Source of the DNA: Paramacrobiotus metropolitanus
Lineage: Eukaryota > Tardigrada > Eutardigrada > Parachela > Macrobiotidae
Length of the DNA: 64,000 bases
Assembly: GCF_019649055.1 (NCBI RefSeq)
Contig: NW_026570237.1
Coordinates: 1,240,001 to 1,304,000, forward strand
Reading direction: 5' to 3'
In this document: one piece after another, positions 10,022 through 21,674 of the stretch
Numbering within the stretch: position 1 is the first letter of the stretch
How the letters are laid out: each line of letters opens with the position of its first letter
Translations under genes and position numbers: made by a program
Notes under the pieces: generated by a model
The model's input: the letters and a program-made list of their open reading frames with translations, nothing else
Told to the model about the DNA's origin: nothing
Database searches by the model: none

Positions 10022-13000
10022 CTAAGCGTAAAGAAAAAATTCCTACAAAGTACAAACCACTCAGAAATCATGTAAACCGTAACTACATACAGCAGGCATG
10101 CGAACGTGATCACGTTTCGAAACAGGCGGCCATTTCTTCCGAGCACGGCCGTGACCTTTTCTCGGAGGAGGTGGCCAGTTCTTGTGTGGTCTCACTTTCA
10201 TCGACAGCGTAGTGGTATTCTTAGAAGAAGAGGAAATGCCATTCGGCAGAGCCGGTTCATTAACGATTTCTTCGTCTGAAGGGATACCGAACAGGTCTTC
10301 ATAAATATCCCCGCAACCTTTAAGATCTCCTCCAGATGCGCCTAGAAGTCCTCACAAATTACACTAGCAAAATTACCTTCATCATATCCAAAATTTCTCC
10401 TTATTACCCGGTGTCACAAAATCACAATCAGGATCCGGAGTCGGTGTCAAAGTACCGATGTGTTCCTGTAAGGATGCATCATCCAGCATTTCTTCATCCC
10501 AGTGATCAGGCAACGATTCTTCCTTAATAGCGCCGTCTAGCATTCCTCCCATTGCATCAGTGCCTGAAATCCATCAACCCTAGTTCTTGTGGCATCCAAT
10601 GTAATTTTCTATATCCCAAACTTAAAATGTGTTCCTACTGAACTGTACCGGTTGCTACGCCTTCCGAACCCATGTTATGAATGATTGCAGGAGTGATGAG
10701 ATCCAGATACTGTCTGGAATACCACACCCGCAGTTCTTCGTGCGGGGAGATGGTTCTGTTTGAGACGAAGACGATCTCGCATCCGCGCGCGAACACCAGC
10801 AGATTGCTCGCTTCCACGCTGTCCGCCAGTCGCACGTGCTTCATCCAGTTGCAGGCGTAATCCGAATCCAGCTGGTACTGCTTCCGCTTGACGTCCTCGC
10901 CCAAATCGGAAACATCCACGTATCGAGCTTTCTCTTCGTCGCTCCACACGCTTGGAGCGATCAACGGGCCGAATACTGTGTGCCGCTCCAGCATTTCTTT
11001 CACAAACACAGTCTTTCCTAAACACAACATAGTGTGCCAAGTTTTATACGTTTTATTGCCTTAATTACAGTCAGAACGTCCTCTTTGTGCAACAAATGTA
11101 AATACAACTCCTTACCGGTCGGCGATTCATCACAAACGTCCATATACAGAACTTTCGGTAAACTACCGACAGCTAACGGTATGACCGGTTCATCAGGGAT
11201 GCTCTCCGAATGTATCCAACAGGGCGTTTGCATCACTTTGAAACAGGATTCGCAATCTGAAAGTTTCAAAAATTAACGAATGAAATTGCCAATAACAGAC
11301 AGGGACATTTATCTACAAGATATTATTTTTTCCGTACATAGTAAGGCGTCATCCGGCTCAGGTATCGCCAGTGCAGTCCTAACGGCATTTCCGGCGCGCG
11401 TTCGAGGGAGCGCCGCAACTTCTGGTAACGCCGATGTGACAAGCGCTGCAAGAACAATTCCAAGTAATACTAAGCACTCTGCCGACGCATTAGTGCAATC
11501 AATCCACTTACCGGTAGCCACAGAATCTTCATCTCCCGGAAGACCGTTGTGAGATGCAATGTCAGGATTGGACAGGAAAGATGAGATACGAGCAGTAGAC
11601 ACCGGTTCCGAACAACTTTCCAACGGGACATTTTCGTTTATACCCGCGTCCATATGCTCCTGGATCGTTCCAGCTGTTTTGGCAATCTCCATATACTCAT
11701 CAGAAGATTCTAATGGAAGCCCGGCATCCGGTGCAGAACATTCATCAGCAGCATTATCATTGACAGACTGCTCCACCAATACAGTGCTCACATTATTGTC
11801 GATTCTATAAAGGTCAAAGGATTTCCTTGACGGCACCGCAGTGGCTTTTAACGTGATTACAGATTTTCCTCCCCTTCGAGGTACGACCACCATCAATTCC
11901 TCCGGATTAAAGTGATTTTCACACACCATCAATCTGTCAGAAAGGACAAAATCCGGATTCAGTTTTCGGCACACCGTCAACCACAGACTGTGCAGCGCAG
12001 TCGGTTTGGGGAAGGGAAAAAATGTCAGCTTTTCCGACCGCTTGCACGGCTCCGGCGATCGCCACCATCCGCATACACAGCAATACTGCACGCCTTTATG
12101 GGGAAGGTGTGGGTTGATCGGAGTTCGAAATTTCTCCACGCATTCCAGCCGTGAGGGCGTTGCATTCGGCCTAAGACTTGGTTGAGTCAGGCGCGGCTTC
12201 CTGACCGAGAAATCTTGTGCGCCAAAGTGTCGGCTGCACACCAAATCGTGTCCGGCACGGGGCGCCCAGGACACGGCACAGCGCATGCTGCGGATCCACT
12301 CATCCCGCCGCGTTTTGGCCACGGGGAAAGGGAAGTACCTGATCCTACCCGAGCCCAATTCCGCGGGAGGAACGTGACATCCCGGCACGCAGCACACCGG
12401 GCGACTCTCCATTAGCGGCTGTTTTTCCTGTTTTTCCGTTTGCTTTCGTTTGGAAGGAACCCCGAAAGGCATCATACGCGACGGAACAGCACTGGCCTTC
12501 AGTGTCGCGTCCGTCTCAAAGTCCTCCGGAGCAAAATGATTCTGACACAAGAGCGACTGCTCCGTCACCGGTTCATGTCGGCCCAGGTCCGAGAAAAATT
12601 TTGTCCACTTGGCCTTGAGATGGGTATCCGTCGGGAAAGGGTAAAACATCAGCATTTCCGAGGGCTTAGTCCAGCCTTTCCGTTTGGCACCGCACAACAA
12701 GCATGTCTGCATCCCGGCGACGTTCACCGCATTCTTAACCTCTCCGCCACGTAACCCTGAATAATGGAAAGCACTAGCACAAGCTAACCGACAGGGCAAC
12801 GCATCAGCCTTCAACCGGATGATAAACGGCGCTTTTCCGCTTTCTGCACGGTAGCCAAGCAAATCAGCATGGCCGAAATGCTGGCTGCAGATGAAGGAGG
12901 GCGGCAGCGGGTGCCAGGACGTTGAGCAGCGGATTCGCTGGACCCAGGCCTCGTACAGTTTGTGCTCGGGCAGCAGGAAGGGAAACAGCGTGTCCCCGGT

Positions 13001-14194
13001 TTTGGATGCGTTCCGCGACGTAACTGAACAACCAGGAACGCAGCAAATCTGCAACGTATCCACGTTCCCGGCGGCAACATCAACAAGCAACGCAACTTTT
13101 CCAACGTTCTCAGCTTGATTCGGACAGTCAGAAAGAGGAGCAACAGCCGCAGCCATCTCGTAATCGACACGAGCTGCCTTCGGGAGGGGAGCTTCCAGGT
13201 TCGGAGAGCGACTTTCCGCGCTACGCTTTTTCGTGCCTGCAGACATACAGGAAGAAAAAGACTCTCAAGGCTACATGTAAAAGCAACAATTGAATAAACT
13301 ATATCGTTCCGATTATGCACATGCAAAAAATGTTCATAAACATGCGACAGCATTGAAGAAATGTTTTTGTTATAAATCTCGTTTGTTCTAGTACTCAGTT
13401 TGTACTTACATGACGATACTTATTAAAGGCTATTATTAATCACAACATGCGATCCATCAAGATTTCGAAGTAATCCTACGTAATGCTGGTACAATTAACC
13501 GTCTGAATTATCTGAACCTTTACCGCTAAAATACTGAAAAACCGGGAAAAACGGATTCCATTTTTTGCTAAGATTTTTAAATGAATAAATTCAGCAATGT
13601 CTGCAAAGCTAGCCGAACACTTACTGCCGACACCAATTTCCGGGCTGTCTGGACGAGAGACACATTCGATTGGGCGATGCAGTGGCAAGACACCTTGAAA
13701 AACAAAGACAACTAAGGAAAATTATTCACTTCACAGACAGTTTCTGACCGTGAGAGATGACGAGAGGAAAGAATTTCACGTGAAAATACCACATCGACTA
13801 AAGGATTTCAAAGATAATGCTACCACAATGGAAGAGTACAATAATGTTTACTTGAGAATCCGATTTCCGGGCTGTCTGGTCGCGGAACAGACTCCACGGG
13901 CGGTTGCACGCTGTACAGGATACACGGCAGCGCGTCGTGTTTAAGACGCTTCTCCGTCTTCTCGCAGTCCTCAGCTGACGGCACGGCGAGAATGTCAGAC
14001 GAGCGAAAGTGCCTGCTGCAGATCTTGCTGGTGGTGGAAGGAATCCAGTCTTTTGGACGGAGGGTGCGCTCAATCCAGGCAGGATAGCGCGGATCGCTGG
14101 GATGCGGGAAAGAGAAGAAACACACGCTACGCATCGAACGCGATGGCTCTGACAACGGACACTGCAGAACGCAGCACACATAACCTTCGACCAT
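7523..14194 (-). CDS. Gene B: five-THAP / PR-SET / C2H2 zinc-finger protein
   Basis: Thirteen exons can be joined at GT-AG sites with consistent phases: 14194-13852, 13693-13625, 13236-11512, 11445-11338, 11256-11116, 11017-10649, 10563-10408, 10341-10091, 10021-9713, 9647-9180, 9116-8658, 8583-8140, 7981-7523. They total 5,301 nt, or 1,766 residues. Order: THAP, cassette, THAP x4, linker, zinc-knuckle pre-SET, PR/SET, two basic/acidic linkers, about 17 C2H2-like fingers in five exons. By family the PR/SET would methylate histone H3 on chromatin bound through the THAPs and fingers. No transposase (RNase H-like) domain accompanies the THAPs, so this is not a P-element relative. The last finger is cut by a frame change. 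The domain combination is one I do not know from described PRDM proteins. Confidence 0.75.
10091..10563 (-). CDS. Gene B post-SET linker exons
   Basis: 10563-10408 encodes an acidic stretch (IKEESLPDHWDEEMLDD). 10341-10091 changes phase from 1 to 0 and encodes an acidic start (YEDLFGIPSDEE), then a Pro/Lys/Arg-rich part (KNWPPPPRKGHGRARKKW) that looks like a nuclear localisation or minor-groove-binding segment. Counterparts exist in C, D and in part in E. Confidence 0.65.
10649..11445 (-). CDS. Gene B linker, zinc-knuckle pre-SET and PR/SET exons
   Basis: Linker 11445-11338; pre-SET 11256-11116 with YCESC...CWIH (C-x2-C...C-x2-H zinc knuckle) and VIPLAVGSLPKVLYMD, the form seen before PR domains of the PRDM4/9/10/11/15 kind. 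PR/SET 11017-10649: TVFGPLIAP, DYACNWMKHV (corresponds to ANWMRYV of PRDM9), NLLVFARGCEIVFV, and the C-terminal LRVWYSRQY with the catalytic-type Tyr of SET domains. All junctions are phase 1. Likely an active or recently active methyltransferase fold; target residue unknown. Confidence 0.8.
11512..13236 (-). CDS. Gene B THAP-array exon (four THAP domains)
   Basis: Phase-1 acceptor GTCTGCAG; first residues GTKKRSAES look like a nuclear localisation signal. THAP a about 68-154, b 182-256, c 285-367, d 389-475 (numbered from residue 1 of the 645-residue open frame). Types alternate: a and c are CCVPGC...CSxHF with RIRC/SMRC-x2-SW, b and d are C-x2-CG with FYPFP/FFPFP and C-x-NHF. The array is thus a duplicated doublet. 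An acidic tail follows d; the donor is ACCG|GTAAGT, phase 1. Confidence 0.8.
13625..13693 (-). CDS. Gene B cassette exon (69 nt, phase 1-1)
   Basis: Acceptor TTTTTCAAG, donor GTAAGT. Encodes SVLPLHRPIECVSRPDSPEI. It echoes the end of exon 1 (PPVESVPRPDSPEIG), so it probably arose by partial duplication of exon 1. Length and phase make it skippable. Confidence 0.65.
13852..14194 (-). CDS. Gene B exon 1: N-terminal THAP
   Basis: MVEGYVCCVLQC...CSRHF...LKHDALPCI. C-x4-C and C-x2-H ligands, Trp in AWIERT. Start chosen because the THAP fold classically begins within the first residues and the ATG is shared in position with A, D and E. Ends phase 1 (A|GTAAAC). Confidence 0.8.
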
Positions 14195-14559
14195 TCTGCG
14201 ATGGATCTGCAGAATGCAGGCTAATTATGCGCTGAAGAACAACTTAAGAGTTTGCCATGAAAAGGAGATCCAGTTAGGAGCAAAACAGAATTACGATGAA
14301 CAGCGCAAATGATAAGAGCATAATATGTCGTTCGACTGTTTTCCACTCCAAACGACTGCTTTCGAAGCTTTGCGAAATCCTAAATCAAAATCGTCGCCAA
14401 CACATGTCCGCAGAAAGAATGAATTTTGAATCATAGAGAAAATGAGTGATTTTCGTGGAGCCATGAACAGAAAGGGATCTCACAGAACTAGACATAAAAA
14501 TTTTATGATAAAATTTAGAAACAGCCTATGTACGGTACGACCTGAGAAGTTGCAATTAA

Positions 14560-14625
14560 TATCCATATCAACCACCCAACGAGCGACAGTATGCGCCCAC
14601 CGCGCTTTCGTATTTCCGGTCAGTC
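14560..14625 (+). promoter_or_regulatory. Conserved upstream element of gene B
   Basis: AACCACCCAACGAGCGACAG, then CCGCGCTTTCGTATTTCCGG, about 375 bp from the ATG. Same block as upstream of C, D and E; the CRE-like core is altered here, an ETS-like TTTCCGG follows. Confidence 0.4.
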
Positions 14626-15139
14626 CGAAAAGCGGTACTCTTTTGTATTACGAGCTTACTGGTACGAAACCAACTCAATTTTTCTGAAAGGATAAACCAT
14701 TTGCGAAACCGAACAAATATAAACTACCAAGTACCAACCGAGCAAGAGACTGTACGACTTACGAGTAGGAGAAAGGGCACCGCTGTCATATTATGAAGGC
14801 ACGAGTACTACATATAGTTCTCGCGTAGTAACTAAAAAAACCTGATTACCTGAAAACAAGGTTTTAATAATGCCATAAACTCAGTTTATCTAGAACATGA
14901 ACAATTTAACAAAATTCTCGTAGCTCTGCGAGCAAATTTATTTCTCTACCGTTTTTATACAAGTTTGATGCTAATTGTTATTCCTATGATATGATGATCC
15001 TAACAACAGTAACATGTACTCGCATCGCGAAGCAGTAAACAAAAGATTCTCAATAATCAACAAATCTTATGGAAGATATCTTTGGTCACAAGGTGTAGCA
15101 GCCATCGACAGGAATGATCAGAAGCGGCACCATAATACC

Positions 15140-15260
15140 GACTTAAGAGGACACAGGAGTCCCCGCTGGATGCATCGTTGTTAGGAACGTACACTGTACG
15201 TTGGCTCTGGCCTGTACGTTGGCCTTTGGCAGCTGCTTTCATGGCCAGACTCACCGAAAT
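15140..15260 (-). pseudogene. Candidate acidic terminal exon, decayed, gene C flank
   Basis: Acceptor TTTGTAG followed by FGESGHESS, matching the exon at 34602-34693, then disrupted by a short duplication (CCAACGTACAG twice). Confidence 0.3.
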
Positions 15261-15459
15261 CTACAAAGTTCTCTCATGAAATATGCGTCCTGAAAAACGG
15301 CAGGCAGAAATAACGGCCGAAGCGATTATTGTCAATCTACCACAACCAAAAAGTGCAGCAGTATGGAATACTAAATTGCGCACGACCACATATCATACGG
15401 TAACGCTAATTCAGGAAAAGTACTTATTTAGCTACTGCGAGTACAGAATAAGACTATAT

Positions 15460-15798
15460 TACAATGCGAGCAAGAAAGGAAGCTACGGGTTTGGGGTATG
15501 CGTTGTAGCGAAGACAGCGAAAACCGGTTTGTACAGCTAATACGCGCACAGACAGCCACACTCATACGTGTAAGTGAATGCGAGCGGATTTACCCACTCA
15601 CACACACATGTGCCGATCGATCGATACAGCAAGGCAGCACTCCGCTTGCGCTTTTTGGCAGCACTGGAATGCGCTGTCTTCGGTCTATTTATAGTCACAA
15701 CAGAGAGGCTGCATTGATCAACCAGCCTCAGCGGGCAAAAAAGGCTGTTCGCTGGCTTTTTAACATAGACCGTAGCCTCCTCATTTAGTCAGATTGTA
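15460..15798 (-). mobile_element. TA-target MITE, copy 2, with an empty site elsewhere
   Basis: Inverted relative to copy 1 at 5104-5445 and nearly identical. It interrupts duplicated 3'-flank sequence: near 25220 the gene D flank reads GACTATATCAG without the element, while here GACTATA and TATCAC flank it. This is direct evidence for insertion after the unit duplicated. Confidence 0.75.
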
Positions 15799-15911
15799 TA
15801 TCACTTGTGTTAGCGTGTTATCGAACGAAATTTCAAATACTACACGTCTCTATCCAACAATTTACTGTACTCCTTTTATTGGTCTTGCTATTACTTGCTT
15901 ATCTTTTTGCG

Positions 15912-18317
15912 TCACCAAACGCCCGATTTGTGTCGTGACGGAGCCTCCAGTATTTCCGGCGAAGATTCCCGGTAGAGCCTTCCATTATTCTCCAGAGTGG
16001 AGCGGGGAGTCTTACAAATTCCCATGCCGCTGTCATGCTCTTTCGCATGCGCCACCAACAGTTCTTTCGTCCAAAAGATGCCACCACATATGCCACACAA
16101 ACATTTGTCGTCGATGTCGTTGTTCTGGCCCAACTGATTCCATGCATCCTCACTGTATGACAGTGAGGCTGGGTGACTGCGTCGCATGTGTCCCGGCAAG
16201 TGGCCAAACCAGCGATTACAGTGCGAACACTTATCCGTCGTCCTCCCGTGTTCGTCCACGTGTTCTGCCAGCTCCCGCAGGGTTTTGAACGATTTGTTAC
16301 AATGGGGACATCGCCGTTCACGGGAATGCGGAATTCCGGCGCTTACGACCTTCCCGTGTTGTAAAGTATGCAACTGACGCAACGCTTCCGTTGTGAACCG
16401 CATTCCGCATTCCTCGCAAGTGAGGCTCTGAATGAACGTCAGATTCAAGTGCTTCTGCAATAATATAAAAGGCTTTTTTAAAATGGTTTACTGCATCTTT
16501 TTAGGTAAACAGTCAGGGTTAAAATGGGAAAGCATTGATATACGTACATTTTACACTAGTGTTATTATTGTTCCAATAATTATGCACCTTCTCATGATCG
16601 GACAGGCGAGACAGCTGCCCAAACTCTTTTCCGCAATCTTGACAATTACTGTAATGACTTGCAGTGTTGATACTATACGATTCCCGCAATCCAGCACCGC
16701 CAGTATTAGCGCTAATCGAACACTCCAGCTGCGAAGACGATCCGCACTGTCCCTGGCGCAGGTGTGCATCCAGACTGTCAAACCACTGACCACAAACGCG
16801 GCACTTTTCCGTTGGTCGGCCATGTTCCTCCACGTGATCCATCAGCTCCTTCCACTTGTCGAATGCATCACCGCATTTCGGACAGGTGAGCTCCTTATCC
16901 CCAATACTGCCACTAGGATTCCCCTGGTGTTTCAGACGGTGCAACCGACTCAACACGTGCGATCGAAAGCGTAGACCGCAGTCTTTGCAGGTTAGACTTT
17001 CGTGTGTGGCTGGCTGGTGAAGCTAGAACATCAGTCAGGTTTGTGAACTTTCATTGTAGTTTAGAATCAGTTTTAATCAAGAGCAACTGAACCTTTTCGT
17101 GAGCTTGCAAAGCACTCCGGAATGAAAAGCTTTTCTCGCACAGTGTACACGGAAGAGGTTTCTTTCCCTGACCACGGGAGGACGCATCGGCAGTGAAAGA
17201 GGGACGTCCCGGTGACGTCATTCTGCACACTTTTAACAACGTTCCGGCTAGAGGTTTTCCCGTGGGGCTGCTATCGTGTTGAAGGTCATGTCGCATAACC
17301 ACCGGCAGTTCCGGTACAGCGACGTTTTTACCGCACAGCCTGGTGTTCTGCGTTGGGACAGCGTGAACATCGATGTGCACCAGCAGTTTCTGCAAATCTG
17401 CAAACATTTCGCCGCATTGCACACAGGTTCGGCTATTCTGTAACCACTCTGCAGGATTATTGTCCCCGTGCTGCAGCTGGTGCAGCCGACACAAAGCAGC
17501 CAAACTGAATCGTCGGCAACACTGAGCACATGTCAAGGCCTCCGGATTATGAACCTATAGAAAACACTTAACAATGAATTCTGAAAACAAGTAGCTGCCA
17601 TCGGATGCACCTGTATCTTGTGGATTCTCAGAAAACCCGACGTTGAGAAGCCCTTCACACACTGACGACACTGAACTTGCGTATCGAATCCAACAGAATC
17701 TTCTTTACGCGCTGGCTTGTCACATTCCATAAAAGCAAACTGATTGATACTCTCAGACATTGCCTGTGGACATGATGCGCAGCAACTGCGTAGGTTGGGA
17801 GAAGCGCCCGAGGGATTCCTTTCCAAGTCGCGATCGGCGCTACCGTGTTTCGTCTTGTGGACACTGCACAGCAGTGCGGACGGAAACTGCAGACCACATT
17901 CACTGCAGGTGACACTGCGAACTGAGCGCGCGTTTTCGACCACCGACCCCGTCTAAAAAATCAAATAAATCTAACCAATGACATCATATGTATAATCGAA
18001 GCATCCTTCACCTTTTCGGCGGCGTAGAACTGAGGGTGACACCGCGCGATATGCTGCTTCAGATCAGGTACAGGACACCGCAGATCACACACCGGACACC
18101 GGTGCGTTATTTCCCCGTGTAAATCAACGTGCTGGATCAGATCTCCGAGATGGTGGAATGCAACGCCGCATTCCGGGCAATTCTGCACACTGTCTTGATT
18201 GCCGGCGGCACCGGCCGGTTGATAACCAAACCGGTGCACTTCCAAGACGGATTTATTCGTAAATCGTAGGCCACAGTCGCTGCAAGAGTAAAACTGCGCA
18301 ACTGCGGGTCGATGTCT
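15912..18317 (-). CDS. Gene C zinc-finger block, five open exons
   Basis: Same five-module plan as gene B, phase-0 junctions, histidine pairs split across introns (AHEK|LHQ, DHEK|KHL). The last exon is complete here: GICGGIFWTKELLVAHAKEH, then RESSPEILEAPSRHKSGVW and stop. Second module is shorter than in B (one finger lost). Coding frames preserved in spite of the broken upstream parts. Confidence 0.6.
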
Positions 18318-18489
18318 CTAAAATCACAGAGTCGACAATCAGTTTACATTCTACAATCGACAGACAAGTCAGTTAACTTTGTTAGTGTTTCAGATGTATA
18401 TTGCCGCTTCGTTTGGTACTTAGTTTGTACTCGCATTGTGACATTTATTATTGTTAAAGTCCAGTTAACTTTGAATCATAGTACGAGTA

Positions 18490-18916
18490 CGAACGCGAAA
18501 ATAAACTTTTTTTCGAGCAGGCGCATTCTTCCGTGGTTTCACTTTCGGCGACAGCAGCGACGAGTCAATGTTATTCGGCACAGGCGCATTGTCAACGATT
18601 TCGCCGTCCGAAATCGAACAGATACGAAACAATTCTTCACCAATTTCACCATCCAATGTACTATTCTTTCCATCTGCAACTGAAATTCATTATACACATT
18701 ACCGGTAAAAGTAGCATGAATTTTATTTTCTTAATGATCTCATAATAAAAAAACTCTTATTACCGGGTGTTTCAGTATCATCATCAGGATCTGAAGATGC
18801 TGCAGAAGTAACAAGGTCTCTTTTCAAGGATAAATGATACACTATTTCCTCATCCCAATGGTCAGGACACGACTCTTCCTTAATAACATTGTCCGACATT
18901 CTCTCTGCCTCGACAC
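18490..18916 (-). pseudogene. Gene C post-SET linker exons
   Basis: 18916-18764 (VIKEESCPDHWDEEIVYH...) and from 18673 (DGKNSTLDGEIGEELFRI, then PRKNAPARKK) match gene B and D linkers. The donor of the second is unclear. Confidence 0.5.
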
Positions 18917-18961
18917 CTGAAATTCATAAAATCCTGTGTTCAACGTGATACTTTCTAAAAC

Positions 18962-19857
18962 GAAATGTTGTTATTTGCCGACGACGTGATGGTGTACAAG
19001 ATTACTGACTCGGATGTAGATGCGATAGGTGTTCAACAAGAACTGGATGCCGTCAACGAATGGACGTACAACCATAACTTGATTTGCAATGCATGTATTC
19101 AGTTCTCGTTCAGAAAGAAAATGTCTCAGCCCTAACAAATAAACGGGGAAAGTGTTCCCACAGTTTATTCGGCTAAGTATTTAGGAATCAATGTAGAGCG
19201 CAGTTACAAATGGAAATTGCAGTCCGAAAATGTTTTGGGCAAAATTTTAAAGCGGTTGCGGTACCTTAGCACTTTATTTCGTTCCCGAGATTTGTCGGGA
19301 CGGTGTACACCGTTTACGAGTTTGTTCTGTCTGTCTCCGATTACTGTGCGCCTGTCACCTTTTCTACTCAAAAAGGGCTGATCGATAATGTGGAAAACGT
19401 TCAAGAAAGATTAGTTCAGTCGAAAGTGACCGAAAAGTCTATATCGGCAAACTGAAAGAGCTAGGGTGGGAACCAATCGTACGGCGCAGTCTGAAGTGCA
19501 GCCTTACAACTTAATCCCATATGATGAAAAGTTATTTCGTAAGGGTGCTGTGTGTTCTGGTGTTGCAGAATGCAGATGCTACGCGTCGTCAATCGATGAT
19601 GGCTGCACATCCGCGCCCGATTCCCCTATTGGATCTACGTTGTCCGCCACATACTCCCACCATCGGAACGATCATTTGCATATAGGATTTGGAATGATTT
19701 ACGGATTCCGGCATAATCTTAGCAGAGCCTTGGTAGATTTACTGCAGCTTTCAATTACGTTGACTGAAAGTGTGCAGTGTCTCCGAAGCAGTTTTACCAC
19801 GCTGAGCACGTGTTAGAAACTTTGAAATGTAAATATTTAAAAATTTGTTTAATTACG
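18962..19857 (+). mobile_element. Truncated LINE fragment in the SET exon of gene C
   Basis: Plus-strand frame begins LLFADDVMVYKIT, the F/YADD catalytic box of non-LTR reverse transcriptases, followed by QELDAVNEW and KYLGI-type thumb sequence. Several stops and frame changes; 5'-truncated. The flanks match gene D on the left (CAACGTRATACTTT) and the SET exon on the right (GGAGCGATTAGCGGG), so it replaced most of the SET domain. Confidence 0.75.
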
Positions 19858-20369
19858 ATGGGAGCGATTAGCGGGCCAAATACCGTGTGCCGCATTTGTG
19901 TTTCCCTCACGTAAATAGTCCTTCCTAAACACTACATAATTTGCCACGTTTTCTTGCCTTAAATACAGTTAGAGCGTTCTGGCCGTGCAACAACTGCGTT
20001 TGTAAATGTGAAAACAACTGCTTAATTACCGGTCGGCGACTCATCACATACGTCCATATACAAAACTCTGGGCAAACTACCGACTGCCAATGGAATGACC
20101 GGTTCGTCCGGGATACTGTCCGAATGCATCCAACACGGCGTCTGCATCACTTTGGAACATGACTCGCAGTCTGAAAGCTCAAAAATTAGCGACTAAAATG
20201 GCCAATAAGAGATAGGAAAACTTATCTACAAGATATTTTTCTTTCCGCGTACATAATAAGGCGTTGTCGGGGTCAGTTATCGCCAGTGCACTGAGTGCAG
20301 TCTTAACGGCATTTCCGGAGCGCGTCCGAGGGTCCACCGCCACTTCCGGTAACGCCGATTTGGCAAGCG
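19858..20369 (-). pseudogene. Gene C linker, pre-SET and truncated SET
   Basis: Linker 20369-20253. Pre-SET 20170-20030 (DCESCSKVMQTPCWMH, intact). SET exon from 19924: only the first ~65 nt remain, broken off where the LINE begins. Confidence 0.65.
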
Positions 20370-20430
20370 CTGCAAGTTTCAAGTATTACAGTACAAGCAT
20401 TCTGCTGACGCATTAGGGCAATCAACTTAC

Positions 20431-21354
20431 CGGTAACCACAGAATCTCCATCACCGGGAAGACCGTTGTGAGACGCATTGTCAGGATTAGACAGGAATGA
20501 TGAGATACGAGCAGCAGACACCGGTTTCCTTCTCTTGTCCGTTTCCTTCCCTTTGGACATCGGCCCAAAAGTCCACATGCGGGACGGAACTGCAGTGACC
20601 TTCAATGTCCCGCCGGTCTCAAACTCCTCCGGAGCAAAATGATTCTGGCACACCAGCGACTTCTCCGTAACCGGCTTCCGTCGTCCCTGGTCCGTCAGAA
20701 ATTGCATCCACAACGACTTGAGACGGGTATCCGTCGGGAAAGCGTAGAACATGAGCCTTTCCGAGGGTTTGGTCCATCTTTTCCGTTTTGCACCACACAC
20801 TTGACAAGCTCGCATCTCCAGTATACTCCGTGCGTCCTCCATCTCTCCGCCACGCAATCCTGAATGGTGGAAAACCCTGACACAGGCCAACCGACTGGGC
20901 GACGCGTCCGCCTTCAAAACCATCGCTTTGCCGCTTTGCGAACGGTAACCGACCATATCGGCGTGCTCGAAATGCTGGCTGCAGATGAAGGAGGCCGGCT
21001 GCGGTTGCCAGGAAGTGGTGCAGCGAATTCGTTCGACCCAGGTATCGTAGAGTTCGTGCTCCGGCAGCAAAAAGGGAAAGATAGTGTCCCCGGTTTGGGA
21101 TGCGTTCCGCGAAGTAATGGAACAGCCAGGAACGCAGCATATTCGCAGAGTATCGGCGTCCCCGGCGACGCTTACCAGCGAACGATGAGAAAAATCAACA
21201 AGTAGTGTGTTGCTTCCGACGTTCTCAGCATGGTTCAGGGAGTCAGATGAAGGAATAACCAACGGCGCAGCCACCTCGCAACCGACACGAGAGGTCTTCG
21301 TGGGTGGAGTTTCGGGACGCGGAGAGCAGCTGTCCGCGCTGCGCTTTCTCGTGC
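20431..21354 (-). CDS. Gene C THAP-array exon, two THAP domains only
   Basis: Acceptor CGTTACAG, open to the donor GTAAGT at 20430. THAP a (CCVPGCSITSRNAS...CSQHF) and b (CQVCGAKRKRW...CQNHF) are followed directly by KGKETDKRRKPVSAARISSF, which in gene B lies beyond THAP d. An in-frame internal deletion removed the c-d doublet. Confidence 0.7.
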
Positions 21355-21479
21355 CTGTAACGATGCCGGAAAGCGATAAATAAAGCAAACCACCGAAAAC
21401 ATGGTATCGTTCCAAATGTAAACATAATTTTATCCATTTCTAATCAGCAACAGGTGTTTAAACAACACCGAGCGCTTAC

Positions 21480-21548
21480 TGCTAACACCTATTTCCGAGA
21501 AGTCTGGACGAGGGAGACATTCGATTGGGCAAGGCACTGTCCAGACAC
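21480..21548 (-). CDS. Gene C cassette exon
   Basis: 69 nt, acceptor TTTTCAAG, donor GTAAGC, phase 1-1; encodes PCPIECLPRPDFSEIGVSS. Intact although exon 1 is not. Confidence 0.5.
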
Positions 21549-21674
21549 CTTGAAAACAAAAAGCAACAACAAAATTACTGACTGCCGTTACAGTTTCTGG
21601 CAAAGAATTCCACGTGAAAATACACGGATTCCAAAGATGAAAATGCTGCCATAATCGCAGATGACAAAGTTTAC

